Assembly: GCF_023701745.1 (NCBI RefSeq)
Contig: NZ_JAJOZB010000001.1
Location: forward strand, 1,550,001 to 1,614,000
Direction of reading: 5' to 3'
Length of the DNA stretch: 64,000 nt
Source of the DNA: Streptomyces sp. RKAG293
GTDB taxonomy: Bacteria; Actinomycetota; Actinomycetes; Streptomycetales; Streptomycetaceae
A model generated the notes under the pieces. That model was not told the origin of the DNA. It searched no databases and was given only the letters and a program-made list of their open reading frames with translations. The position numbers and the translations under genes were made by a program. Shown here one piece after another: positions 18,960-27,772 of the stretch. Position 1 is the stretch's first letter; every line of letters begins with the position of its first letter.

Positions 18960-19664
18960 ATGGGAGTACCCGACCGCATGGACGAGCAGCTGCGCGCCCT
19001 GGGGCTCGTCGAGGCGCAGCGCAAGGCCGTGCGCCTCTTCGCCGAGGTCGAGGCGCGCGGCCTGGTCGCGCCCGGGGCGGGCGAGCGCGAGGTCAGCGAC
19101 CGGATCCGGGACCTCGCGAACGAGCTGTTCGGCACGACGAAGCACTGGCACAAGCGGATCGTCCGCTCCGGCCCGCACACGCTGTTCCCGTACCAGGAGA
19201 ACCCGCCGGACCGGATCATCGGCGAGGACGACATCGCCTTCGCCGACTTCGGACCGATCTTCGAGGAGTACGAGGCGGACTTCGGCCGCACCTTCGTCTT
19301 CGGCGGCGACCCGGCCAAGCACCGGCTGCGCGAGGACCTGGCGACCGTCTTCGCCGGCGGCCGGAGCGCCTTCCGGGCGGATCCGCGGATCACCGGCCGG
19401 CAGCTGTACGCGGAGGTGGCGCGGCTCGCCGGCGCGGCGGGCTGGACGCTCGGCGGCTGGCATGCGGGCCATCTGGTCGGCGAGTTCCCGCACGAGAGCA
19501 TCGACGGCGCCAGGGCCGAGTCGTACATCACCCCGGACAACGACACCCCGATCCGCCGCACCGACCGCGCGGGCTGGCGCTGTCACTGGATCCTGGAGAT
19601 CCACCTCATCGACGAGGAGCACGGCTTCGGCGGCTTCCACGAGCAGCTGCTCGATCTGGCGTGA
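18960..19664 (+). CDS. M24-family metallopeptidase (Xaa-Pro aminopeptidase-like)
   Basis: A 234-residue pita-bread-fold protein. Five likely metal ligands can be traced: Asp in FADFGP, Asp in EADFGRT, His in AGHLVGEF, Glu in ILEIHL and Glu in GGFHEQ, so the enzyme should be active. It is shorter than classical aminopeptidase P because it lacks the N-terminal domain. AAGGAAGAGG precedes the ATG. It is cotranscribed with the methyltransferase and convergent with the P450 gene 16 bp away. Confidence 0.82.
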   Translation: MGVPDRMDEQLRALGLVEAQRKAVRLFAEVEARGLVAPGAGEREVSDRIRDLANELFGTTKHWHKRIVRSGPHTLFPYQENPPDRIIGEDDIAFADFGPIFEEYEADFGRTFVFGGDPAKHRLREDLATVFAGGRSAFRADPRITGRQLYAEVARLAGAAGWTLGGWHAGHLVGEFPHESIDGARAESYITPDNDTPIRRTDRAGWRCHWILEIHLIDEEHGFGGFHEQLLDLA

Positions 19665-19680
19665 CGCCGCCGGTCGTCCC

Positions 19681-21111
19681 TCATGTGCCGGCCGGGCCCG
19701 CCGGGCCGTCCGCGTCGGTCGATGGGTCGCGGCTCGTGCGGTGCAGGCGCAGCGGAATGGGGGTGGGGCGCAGGGCCAGACCGGGGACCGGGCGGACGGG
19801 GGAGCCGGGCAGGGGGTGCAGGTGCCAGCGGTCGATGACGGTTGCCAGGGTGAGGGTGGCCTCGGTGAGTCCGAAGTCGTTGCCGATGCACTGCCGGGCA
19901 CCGGCGGAGAACGGGATGTACGCCCCGCGCGGCAACCGGCCTGCGGGGGTGGTGAGCCAGCGGTCGGGGTCGAACCGCTCGGGGTCGGGGAACAGGCCGC
20001 CCTGACGGTGCATCTGATACGGGCTGAAGATCACCGTGGTGCCCCGGGGAAGGACGGTGTCGCCGAGCCGGATGTCCTGCGTCACATTGCGGGTGAAGAG
20101 CCAGCCGGGCGGATACAGGCGCAGCGCCTCGGAGATGACGCGGCCGGTGAGTTCCAGCCGGGGCAGGTCGTGCCACCCGGCCGCTCTGCCGCGCAGCACG
20201 GCGTGGACCTCGGCGCGTACCCGCTGCTGGATCCCGGGGTTCCCGGCCAGGAGGTGGCAGGCCCAGGCCATAGTCGATCCGGTGGTGTCGATTCCCGCCA
20301 TGAGGAAGGACATGACCTGGTCGTGGACCTCGGCCGGGGCCAGGCCGTCCGTACCGTCCTCGTCCGAGCCGTCCCCGTCCGAGCCGTCCCTGGCCTCGTC
20401 CCTGGCCTCCAGCAGGAGAGACAGCATGTCCTCGTGGCGCCGGCCGCGGCGGCGGTAGTCGCTGATGATCCCGTCGATCGTCGCGTTCAGTGTGGCCTGG
20501 GCGCGCGCGCAGCGCCGGTTCCACGGGGCCCGCTGCCTGCCCAGCGGTGCGAACATGTTCCAGAACCCGGCTTTGACGATGATGTCGATGCACCGCACCA
20601 TCTCCGCGATCGCCGCTTCGTCCGGCCCGGCGGCGAACAGTGTCGCGGTGGCCACCCGCGCCGAGTTCGCGTGCATGCACGAGAAGGCGTCGATGGTCTG
20701 CCCGTCCGTCCATGCGCGGGTCATGGTGTCGATGTGCCCGGTCATCGTCGCGGCGTAGGCGGGCAGGCGGTCACGGCGGAAGGCGGGCTGCAGCAGCCGT
20801 CGCTGGCGCCGGTGGGCCTGGTGGGGGCAGGTCACCAGGCCCTCTCCCAGGGTGCGCTTGCTCTGTTCGTAGACCGGGCCGTCCTTGTCGAAGGTCCGGT
20901 CGTCCATCAGCACCCGGTGCACCAGGTCCGGATGGCACACGACCAGCCCGTGCCACGGGCCGATGCTGATGCGGACCAGGTCCGCATGGGCGGACAGCGA
21001 GGTCAGGAACGCCAGCGGATCCTTCATGATGCGCGGCGCGTGGCCCAGGAGCCACCACCTGCCGGGCGCGGTGCCCGTCGTGTAGGGGGCGATGCGGTGG
21101 TGCTGGGACAT
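19681..21111 (-). CDS. Cytochrome P450, terpenoid-hydroxylase-like
   Basis: A 476-residue P450. The I-helix reads AGIDTTG, the K-helix ExxR motif is EALR, and the haem Cys lies in FSAGARQCIG. This loop, followed by NDFGLTEA, resembles sesquiterpene oxygenases such as pentalenene oxygenase more than typical bacterial class I P450s. An acidic Asp/Gly/Ser repeat (~residues 240-255) lies just before the I-helix. GAGGAA precedes the ATG by 5 nt. No terpene cyclase sits next to it; the nearest is the 2-methylisoborneol synthase 5 kb away, which does not need a P450. Redox partners are not nearby. Confidence 0.9.
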   Translation of the reverse strand: MSQHHRIAPYTTGTAPGRWWLLGHAPRIMKDPLAFLTSLSAHADLVRISIGPWHGLVVCHPDLVHRVLMDDRTFDKDGPVYEQSKRTLGEGLVTCPHQAHRRQRRLLQPAFRRDRLPAYAATMTGHIDTMTRAWTDGQTIDAFSCMHANSARVATATLFAAGPDEAAIAEMVRCIDIIVKAGFWNMFAPLGRQRAPWNRRCARAQATLNATIDGIISDYRRRGRRHEDMLSLLLEARDEARDGSDGDGSDEDGTDGLAPAEVHDQVMSFLMAGIDTTGSTMAWACHLLAGNPGIQQRVRAEVHAVLRGRAAGWHDLPRLELTGRVISEALRLYPPGWLFTRNVTQDIRLGDTVLPRGTTVIFSPYQMHRQGGLFPDPERFDPDRWLTTPAGRLPRGAYIPFSAGARQCIGNDFGLTEATLTLATVIDRWHLHPLPGSPVRPVPGLALRPTPIPLRLHRTSRDPSTDADGPAGPAGT

Positions 21112-21239
21112 ACGGTTCCTCGCGGCGGGAGCCTTCGGACCGACGGCGGGTCGGTCGGACGAGGTGAGAACTCCCCAAGGAAACCGAAGTTACGTCGCCG
21201 GGGCGCAGAGCACTCGAAGGAGGAGGAGCCCCTGACGGT

Positions 21240-21860
21240 TCACGTGACGAGGGGCAGCAACGGACCGTCGACCGATGAGAGTTCACGCAGCCGTGGGATG
21301 TCCCGCCAGGAGAGGCCGAGAGCGCGCGCCGCGTACCGGAAGGTGACACAGGCCGCTCCCGGCGCGAACTGCCGGAGCGTGTAAAGGACTTGGTTTTTTC
21401 TGGTGGGTACGGGGACCGGTGGCCGCGACGGCGCGGTGGCCCGGAGGCGTTCGGCGGCGTCGCGTTCACGGGCCAGTTCCGAGAAGCCGCAGATCCGCAG
21501 GGCGAGGTGCTCCGCGTCCTCCAGGCTTCCGGGCTGCTCGTCGAACAGGGCGCGGGCCAGCGGGTTGTGGGCGAGTGCCTGCTCCAGGGTGAGCTGGTAG
21601 ACCCGTCCGCTCGCCGGGGTGAGACGCACCTCGGCGCCCACCGTCCGTACGGTGCCGCGCCGTCCGGTGGCCGCCGCGGCGAACAGGGCGGAGGCCTCCG
21701 AGGGATGCCAGGCGAGGGCCGCCGCCGCGGCCCGGACGTCCTGCTCCGTCGGCGTCAGATGTCCGCCGGTGAGCCGCGGAAGAAGAACCCCTTCCGGGAT
21801 CTCGCCGTCCAGACCGGGACCCGCGACATGGACGCTCGCCGTGACGCACAGCGAGTTCAC
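21240..21860 (-). CDS. Hypothetical protein upstream of the P450
   Basis: About 206 residues with strong third-position G/C bias, so I judge it real. It is rich in Ala, Leu, Arg and Glu and probably mostly helical. The segment from TGGHLTPTEQ to QALAHNPLARALF looks like a folded domain; the tail (FRYAARALGLSWRDIPRL) is amphipathic. No signal, membrane segment or catalytic motif is visible. The GTG at 21860 is the best start in frame but has no good ribosome binding site. It precedes the P450 by 128 bp in the same direction. I do not recognise the family. Confidence 0.55.
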   Translation of the reverse strand: MNSLCVTASVHVAGPGLDGEIPEGVLLPRLTGGHLTPTEQDVRAAAAALAWHPSEASALFAAAATGRRGTVRTVGAEVRLTPASGRVYQLTLEQALAHNPLARALFDEQPGSLEDAEHLALRICGFSELARERDAAERLRATAPSRPPVPVPTRKNQVLYTLRQFAPGAACVTFRYAARALGLSWRDIPRLRELSSVDGPLLPLVT

Positions 21861-22002
21861 CGTGCGTCCCGGCGATCCGCTGCGCGCCCCGGTCGACAAC
21901 TCCTGCCGGATCGGCCATGTCATCGCGACGGCCGCGAACCCCGCCCAGGCCGAACTGCTGGCCGACCGGGCGGTATCCCAGACGACTATCGAGGTGGCCT
22001 GA
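21841..22002 (+). pseudogene. C-terminal remnant of an ATP-grasp-like gene
   Basis: A 53-codon frame starting at GTG 21841 and ending 3 nt before the ATP-grasp gene at 22006. The peptide (DNSCRIGHVIATA, then AQAELLADRA) looks like the last strand-helix unit of ATP-grasp ligases, and third-position bias supports this strand. The N-terminal domains are missing, and upstream sequence belongs to the opposite-strand gene. It may be a decayed first ligase of the operon, or a small coupled leader whose end (GAGGTGG) supplies the ribosome binding site for the next gene. Confidence 0.45.
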
Positions 22003-22005
22003 CCC

Positions 22006-23262
22006 GTGCACAAGATCGCGTTCCTGCGCTCCGTCGACATCCAGCGCGCCGACCCCTACATCCAGCGGGCCGTCCGCGAACTGACGGACGACGGCGTCGA
22101 ATCCCGGCTCTTCCACACCCACGGCCACTGCGGCCCGGCCGACTTCCCCGCCGGGGGTGAGCCCCTCGACCCCGCGGTGACACCGCTGGAACTGGCCGAC
22201 GCCGTGAGCGCGTGGGGAGCGGACGCCGCCGTTTCCGTATCGCTGCCGTGCGAGAACGCGCTGCGCGACGCGACCGCCAAAGCGTTCCTCGACGCACGCG
22301 GCATCCCCACCGTGATGACACCGCTGGCGGCCACCTGGCTGCTCTGCGACAAGTGGGAGACGAAGCAGGCCCTCATCACCGCGGGACTGGATGTCGCCAG
22401 GGGGATCCGGGCGGACAGCGATCTGACGGCCGGGCGCGGCCTGCCCGTGCCCGCCTACCGGCAGAGCCTGCTCGTCGCCGCCGGTGAGATCGGCTACCCG
22501 CTGCTGTCCAAACCGCTGTGGGACTCCACCAGCATGGGCATCCGCTTCCTTCCGGACCGCGCCGCGCTCGACGCCTATCTCGCCGACCCGCCCCCCGTCA
22601 GCGCTGTGCTGGAGGAGTGTCTGACCGGTGACCTGTGCTCCGTCGACATCGTCGGGGCGCCAGGGAACTACAGCGTCCTGCCGTTGTGCTGGACCGGACA
22701 GGCCGGCGGCGGAGCCGCGTTCACCTTCGCCGACCTGCGCTGGTGCGGACCGCGCCCGCAGGCGGACGCCGACTTCGCCCCGGTCGCCGAGCGTCTCGTC
22801 GCGCTGTGCGAGAGCCTCGGCGTGTACGGCTCGGTCAACGTCGACATGATCCACGTCAACGGCCGTTACGTCGTCCTGGAGATCAATCCGCGCATCGGCG
22901 GAGCCACCACCCTGTCCTGCGCCGCCTCCGGCACCAACACCTTCGCGACACTCGCCGACATGGCACGCGGCCGGTACCCGGACGCCGCGCGACCCGACAC
23001 CCGGCGCAAGCGCTGGGGGATCGAGTTCCTGGCCGACCGGCCCGTAGGCCAGGCGGCGGCCGAGCTGCGCGACCGCCTCGGTCTGGTCACCGCGCACGAG
23101 CTGGTCATCGACGGCAACAGCCACGGCGACATCGTCACCTTCACCTGTGAGGAAGGTGACGAGCAGCGCACCGTCAAGGAACTCGACACGATCAACGCCC
23201 ACTCGGGCATCCTCGCCCCCGTCATGATGGACAAGGTCCGCGCTCTGCTGTGCGGCCCGTGA
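22006..23262 (+). CDS. ATP-grasp ligase (peptide or amino acid ligase)
   Basis: A 418-residue ATP-grasp protein. The N-terminal pre-ATP-grasp domain spans ~1-110. The ATP-binding lid includes YPLLSKPLWDSTSMGI, and the metal-binding motif VLEINPRIGG lies near residue 290. Such enzymes join a carboxylate and an amine through an acyl-phosphate, for example in dipeptide formation. The start is GTG with GAGGTG upstream inside the preceding short frame. It overlaps the MFS gene by 4 nt. With the exporter and FemAB-like gene it forms a compact three-gene operon that probably makes and exports a small peptide-like metabolite. Confidence 0.87.
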   Translation: MHKIAFLRSVDIQRADPYIQRAVRELTDDGVESRLFHTHGHCGPADFPAGGEPLDPAVTPLELADAVSAWGADAAVSVSLPCENALRDATAKAFLDARGIPTVMTPLAATWLLCDKWETKQALITAGLDVARGIRADSDLTAGRGLPVPAYRQSLLVAAGEIGYPLLSKPLWDSTSMGIRFLPDRAALDAYLADPPPVSAVLEECLTGDLCSVDIVGAPGNYSVLPLCWTGQAGGGAAFTFADLRWCGPRPQADADFAPVAERLVALCESLGVYGSVNVDMIHVNGRYVVLEINPRIGGATTLSCAASGTNTFATLADMARGRYPDAARPDTRRKRWGIEFLADRPVGQAAAELRDRLGLVTAHELVIDGNSHGDIVTFTCEEGDEQRTVKELDTINAHSGILAPVMMDKVRALLCGP

Positions 23263-24524
23263 CCGGAGCGACCGGCCGCCGTCCCGGCCGCGGCCGGGCC
23301 GCCCGGATCGCCGGTCTGCCCGAGTTGCGCGGACGGGGCCGGTTCGTCACCGCCAACGTCATCGACTCCATCGGCAACGGGCTGCTGCTGCCACTGGGGC
23401 TGCTGTTCTTCATCACCGTCCGGCACATCCCGGCATCGACGGCGGGCGCGGCGGCGAGCGCGGGGCAGCTCGCCGCCCTCCCGCTCACCGCGCTCGCGGG
23501 CCGGATCATGGACCGTGCCGGGCCGCAGTACCTCGCCGTCGCCTCCAACCTGGTCTGCGCGGCGGGGTTCTGCGGCTTTCTCGTCGCGGAGGGGCCGTGG
23601 CAGATCGCGGCCGCGTACTTCACGGTGCAGACGGGCATCAACGGCTACTACACCAGCCAGCGTTCGCTGACCCTGCTGGTGGCGGCGGGCGACGAACCGC
23701 GCACCTGGTTCGCGTTCACCTCCTCGCTGCGCAACACCGGTCTCGCCGCCGGAGCCGCCATCGCCACCGCGGCCCTCGCCCTGTGGGGCACCGGGGCGCT
23801 GACCGCCCTGGTGGTCGCCGACGCGGCGAGCTACTGCCTCGCCGCCACCTTGTTCGCGACCCTCAGCGTGGCGCCCGGCCGCCCCAACGCACCTCCTGGG
23901 CGCGCCCCCTGGTCCATCGACCGCCGCTACCTGGCCCTGGTCCTGTGCAATCTGCCCTATGTGTTCGCCCAGGCGATCCTGTCGGTCCTGCTCGCGCTCT
24001 ACGCCACCAGCGCGCTGCGGCTGCCGGCCTGGTCCGCCAGTGTCCTGCTGCTCGTCAACACCGTGGCCGTCGCCCTGACGGCGACAGCGGTGACCGCACA
24101 CCTGGCACCGCGCGCCGCCCGGCACGCGGTCTCCGTCGCCTACGCCGTGCTCGCCCTTGCGATGGCCGCGTTCGCCGCACCGGCCCTGCCGGGCCTGCGC
24201 CCGCTGGCCTGGCCCGCGCTGGCCGTCGGCATCGTGCTGTTCACCGCCGGGGAGATCCTCTGCTCACCCGCGATGGCGGAACTGTCCACGACGCTCGGTC
24301 CGGCGGCCGCCCGGGGATCCCACCAGGCGCTGTTCCAGATGTCGTGGTCCGTCGGCGGCGCGGCGGCTCCCGCCCTCTTCACCGTGCTGCTGCACCGGTC
24401 GTCCCTGCTGCCGTGGGCCTTCGAGGCGATCGTCTGCGTCCTCGCCGCCCTGGCCGTCCTCCCGCTGGTCCCCTCCGGGCCGCTGTCCCCATCCAGCCGC
24501 CCCCGTCGAAAGCGCACCCGGTGA
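23259..24524 (+). CDS. MFS exporter of the ATP-grasp operon
   Basis: About 421 residues with 12 hydrophobic segments, resembling MFS_1 drug/metabolite exporters. The GTG at 23259 overlaps the ATP-grasp stop as GTGA; another GTG at 23250 is in frame but less well placed. Its end overlaps the next gene by 4 nt, again as GTGA. Such tight coupling suggests fixed stoichiometry and that this pump exports the product of the flanking ligase and transferase, giving self-protection. Confidence 0.85.
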   Translation: MTGATGRRPGRGRAARIAGLPELRGRGRFVTANVIDSIGNGLLLPLGLLFFITVRHIPASTAGAAASAGQLAALPLTALAGRIMDRAGPQYLAVASNLVCAAGFCGFLVAEGPWQIAAAYFTVQTGINGYYTSQRSLTLLVAAGDEPRTWFAFTSSLRNTGLAAGAAIATAALALWGTGALTALVVADAASYCLAATLFATLSVAPGRPNAPPGRAPWSIDRRYLALVLCNLPYVFAQAILSVLLALYATSALRLPAWSASVLLLVNTVAVALTATAVTAHLAPRAARHAVSVAYAVLALAMAAFAAPALPGLRPLAWPALAVGIVLFTAGEILCSPAMAELSTTLGPAAARGSHQALFQMSWSVGGAAAPALFTVLLHRSSLLPWAFEAIVCVLAALAVLPLVPSGPLSPSSRPRRKRTR

Positions 24525-25534
24525 ACCTAGAAACCCTCCCCACGCTGGCCGCCGTCCCCGCCGCCGAATGGGACCACCTCGCCCGCGACACGAGCTTCTA
24601 CCTCTCCCACCGCTGGCTGTCGGGTGAGGAGACCGACCCCAGTGCGACCTGCAGCTATCTCCTCGTCCGCGATCCGCACGGCCGGCCGGCCGCCGCCGCA
24701 CCCCTGTACCTGGTGCACGACGAGCCCAACACCAACTACCGGCCGGAGCACCATCTGGACACCGGGCAGGACGAGGCTCCCCGCGTCATCGCCGGAGCCA
24801 GGCGCGGGTACCACAACGCCCCTTTGCTGGCCGCCGGGTTAAGCGGCCCCCAGCGAGCCGGCTGCCTGACGTTGCTGCGCGACGCGGCCCGTGAGCACGC
24901 CGCCCGGCACGGCACCCGGCACTGGTGGCCCTACCTCACCGACCGGGCCGCCACGGAACTGGGCGACGCCTACGGCACCGCGCCGCGCCGGATCGAGGAC
25001 GACGCCACCATCACCCTGCCCGGCACGGGCTTCGACGACTACCTCGCCGCACTCCCGGCCAAGCGGCGCAGCGGCATCCGCGGCGAACGCCGCGCGTTCG
25101 ACGCCCGGGGCCTGACCGTGCGCGCCGGGCCGCTCGCGAACTGTGTGGCGGACGCCGGGCGGCTGCTGGCGATCCTGCAACGCCACCACGGCCACGCCAC
25201 CGACACCGCGGCCATGACCGCCGTCATGCGCCGCCAGGCCCGGGCCATGGGCGAGGACGCCCGGGTCACCGCCGCCTACGACGGCCCCGCCATGGTCGCC
25301 TTCTCCCTCGTCTACCACTTCGGGAACACCGCGTGGCTGCGGGCCGTCGGCCATGATCCCGAGCGCACCGGCGACGCGTTCGAGTACTTCAACCTCGCCT
25401 ACTACCTGCCGATCGAGGACGCGTACCGGCACGGGTGCACCCACCTCCACGCCGGGATGAAGTCCCTCGCCGCCAAGCGCGGCCGCGGAGCGCACACCTC
25501 ACCGCTGTGGGCCCTGGCCGACCCGCCACGCTGA
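24521..25534 (+). CDS. FemAB/GNAT-like transferase
   Basis: A 337-residue protein of the peptidoglycan-recognition FemAB-like / GNAT superfamily (compare PF04339, PF13480). It has the two-lobe acyltransferase look: substrate-binding half to about residue 150, then AALPAKRRSGIRGERR, and a C-terminal half with FEYFNLAYYLPIEDAYRHG and the terminal KSLAAKRGRG motif seen in FemAB-like proteins. Relatives transfer acyl or aminoacyl groups, in some families from aminoacyl-tRNA. The GTG start overlaps the MFS stop. With the ATP-grasp ligase it could acylate or extend a dipeptide. No N-terminal signal is present, so it is cytosolic. Confidence 0.75.
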   Translation: MNLETLPTLAAVPAAEWDHLARDTSFYLSHRWLSGEETDPSATCSYLLVRDPHGRPAAAAPLYLVHDEPNTNYRPEHHLDTGQDEAPRVIAGARRGYHNAPLLAAGLSGPQRAGCLTLLRDAAREHAARHGTRHWWPYLTDRAATELGDAYGTAPRRIEDDATITLPGTGFDDYLAALPAKRRSGIRGERRAFDARGLTVRAGPLANCVADAGRLLAILQRHHGHATDTAAMTAVMRRQARAMGEDARVTAAYDGPAMVAFSLVYHFGNTAWLRAVGHDPERTGDAFEYFNLAYYLPIEDAYRHGCTHLHAGMKSLAAKRGRGAHTSPLWALADPPR

Positions 25535-25571
25535 CCGGGGTGCCACGGACGCACCCGCCCGCGTGGAAGGA

Positions 25572-25607
25572 CCTCTGCCGGACCGCCGCGCGACGGTCCG
25601 GCAGAGG
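25572..25607. terminator. Bidirectional terminator between convergent operons
   Basis: Perfect 14-bp arms (CCTCTGCCGGACCG / CGGTCCGGCAGAGG) with an 8-nt loop, placed between the convergent FemAB-like gene and the GPP methyltransferase gene. Confidence 0.85.
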
Positions 25608-25626
25608 GGTCGGAGGGCCCGAGCGG

Positions 25627-26493
25627 TCAGACCCGGTCGGCGGCGATGAGGAGGTACTGGAAACTGCCGTCCTTGTAGGCGGTGAGGAACGGGTCCTCGA
25701 TGCCGGTGACCAGCGACGACTTGGCGCGCAGCTCCCAGTACGGGATCGTCGCGGCGGTGAGGTCCACGACGCTGATCGGGACGAGCCGGTTGGCTGCCAT
25801 CTCCTTGAAGTAGGTGCTGCGGGGGTGGATGTCGCAGATGTAGTGCGCGTTGATCTGACTCACCGCCCTGGAGGGCAGCCCATAGGTGTCGTTGTAGCAG
25901 CCGGTGATGGTGACGTACCGCCCACCGCGCGCCAGCAGCCGGGAGTGCTCGGCGAACAGCTGGGCCAGGTCGACGTACATGGTGCTCTCGTTGTTCCAGA
26001 TCCCGCGGAAGGAACCCGTGTCGAAGCCGGTGCTCAGCATGTTCTTGAGGTGGAACCGGACCTTGTCGTCCACACCCCGCTTGACGGCCTGGTCGTTGGC
26101 GAAGTCGACCTGGGACTGGGAGATGGACACCCCGTCGACCGAGCACCCGAACCGCTGGTTGGCCACGATGCTGCCCCCGCCGCGGCCCGATCCGGCGTCC
26201 AGCAGCCGGTCCTCGGGGGCGATGGAGCCGAACTGGTCGAGGAGGAACTCGGTCTGGTTGCACTCCAGCCGGTGGAGCTCCTTGGTGACCAGGTTCTCCC
26301 GCAGGTCCTCCGACGCGTCGAGGACCGACCAGTCGACGTCACCGATCCCGTAGTGGTGGTGGTAGATGCCGTCCACGTCGCCCAGGCGGAGGTTGACCGG
26401 GTTCTTCTCAGCGTTCCAGTAGGCGGCCACGGACCGCTGGTAGGGGCTGGTGTTGAGGAGAGGGGCGGGGGCGGTGATGTGGTCGATGGTCAT
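25627..26493 (-). CDS. gdpmt: Geranyl diphosphate 2-C-methyltransferase
   Basis: A 288-residue SAM-dependent C-methyltransferase. It matches the first enzyme of 2-methylisoborneol biosynthesis, which methylates geranyl diphosphate to 2-methyl-GPP. Visible features are the N-terminal YQRSVAAYWNAEKNPVNLRLG block, SAM motif LLDAGSGRGGGS, and the aromatic segment IWNNESTMYVDL, all characteristic of the family. AAAGGAG lies upstream of the ATG. It lies 46 bp behind the terpene cyclase gene in the same direction, completing the two-step pathway to this earthy odorant. Confidence 0.96.
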   Translation of the reverse strand: MTIDHITAPAPLLNTSPYQRSVAAYWNAEKNPVNLRLGDVDGIYHHHYGIGDVDWSVLDASEDLRENLVTKELHRLECNQTEFLLDQFGSIAPEDRLLDAGSGRGGGSIVANQRFGCSVDGVSISQSQVDFANDQAVKRGVDDKVRFHLKNMLSTGFDTGSFRGIWNNESTMYVDLAQLFAEHSRLLARGGRYVTITGCYNDTYGLPSRAVSQINAHYICDIHPRSTYFKEMAANRLVPISVVDLTAATIPYWELRAKSSLVTGIEDPFLTAYKDGSFQYLLIAADRV

Positions 26494-26539
26494 GTGCGGG
26501 CTTACTCCTTTGATCGTCGGGTCACTTCAGGGTTGGAGC

Positions 26540-27772
26540 TCAGGGCGATGTGGCATACCGGCCGCCGACGTGGCCGGCGTGCCATTCGTGGTTCCCGCCC
26601 ATCCAGTTCGCGAGCCCGGTCACGTACCGGGCGGCGACCGGATGGGCGGTGAGCGCGGCGGCCTCGGTCTCGAACGCGCGCACCAGCTCGTTGTGCACCT
26701 CGATGGCCTTCGTGAAGGCGTCGTCGATCGCGCAGTCCTCCTCCTCCGCGATGACGGTCGGCAGGCTGTAGTGGAAGCGGCCCGACGCCTGTTCCTTGCG
26801 CAGGGAGTACAGGTCGTTGAGGACCGTGGAGGCGGTGGAGGCGAGCGCGGTCGCGCGCTGCACGGCCGGCAGGGCGAACAGTTCGGCGGGGAGTTCATAG
26901 CCGCCGATCGCGTCCGTGATCGCCAGGCACGGGCGGAAGGAGTTGAGCTGGCGCTGGACCAGGTACTCCCATACCCGGGGAGTGCGTTCCTCCTGGACGC
27001 AGGCGGCTTCGGCCTCGTAGCCGAGGTACAGGCTGGCGACCTCATGGCGGTACCGGTGGGACTGGGCGGGGGTGGCGAGCTGGGTGAAGGACTCCATGGC
27101 CGAATGCATGGCGCGCAGCGCCGGATGCGCGGCCAGGGCCGCCCGCCAGTCGGCGTCGTAGGGCGCGGGCATGTGGGTGGGGTCGATCGCGGACTGGGCG
27201 ACGGCGAGGCGGGCGCCGAGGCCCTCGGGTGTGCCGCCCAGCTCGGGTTCGCAGAAGTAGTCGTCCACCGCGTTCTCACCGGCCAGGAGTTTGGCGGCGG
27301 TCAGGAGATGGCCGGTGGTGGGGGCGTCGGGGTGGCAGAGCACGACGGAACGGCCCGGGTCGAACTTCAGCAGACCGGCGCGCAGATCCGGCGAACGGAA
27401 CAGGTCGACGTCATCGGCCCATTGCAGGAGTTGCTCGTTGATCAGGTCGGCGAGCGTTCGGTCGTCGCGTACCGCGGGCGGGCAGTGCAGACCCTCGATC
27501 CGCGCGGGCGCCGCGGCCGGGGCCGGGGCCGACGGCCGGGCCGGCGACTGGGCCGACGCAGGTGGCCGTGGCGGCGACGGTGGCTGTGCGGGAGCTGATG
27601 GCTGTGCGGGCGCCGGCGGCTGTGCGGGAGCCGTTGCCGTTGCCGGTGCCGGGCGGGCCGGGAGGTGGGGCGGACGGGCGAAGCGGCTGGCGGCGCTTCC
27701 CAGACCGGTCGGCCCGGCGAGGATTCGTTCCAGCGCTTCGGCCGGGGGCTGGCCTCGGCCGGTGGTGGTCAT
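26540..27772 (-). CDS. tpc: 2-methylisoborneol synthase (class I terpene cyclase)
   Basis: A 410-residue cyclase converting 2-methyl-GPP to 2-methylisoborneol. The metal-binding acidic motif is DDYFCE (from D170) and the NSE motif is NDLYSLRKE (from N319). Residues ~30-105 form a long disordered Pro/Ala repeat (APAQPPAPAQPSAPAQPP-type). In family 2B encapsulin systems this N-terminal region acts as the cargo-loading segment that docks the enzyme inside the shell. The ATG at 27772 is preceded by GGGAGA. The divergent gene at 28217 encodes the matching shell protein. Confidence 0.96.
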   Translation of the reverse strand: MTTTGRGQPPAEALERILAGPTGLGSAASRFARPPHLPARPAPATATAPAQPPAPAQPSAPAQPPSPPRPPASAQSPARPSAPAPAAAPARIEGLHCPPAVRDDRTLADLINEQLLQWADDVDLFRSPDLRAGLLKFDPGRSVVLCHPDAPTTGHLLTAAKLLAGENAVDDYFCEPELGGTPEGLGARLAVAQSAIDPTHMPAPYDADWRAALAAHPALRAMHSAMESFTQLATPAQSHRYRHEVASLYLGYEAEAACVQEERTPRVWEYLVQRQLNSFRPCLAITDAIGGYELPAELFALPAVQRATALASTASTVLNDLYSLRKEQASGRFHYSLPTVIAEEEDCAIDDAFTKAIEVHNELVRAFETEAAALTAHPVAARYVTGLANWMGGNHEWHAGHVGGRYATSP

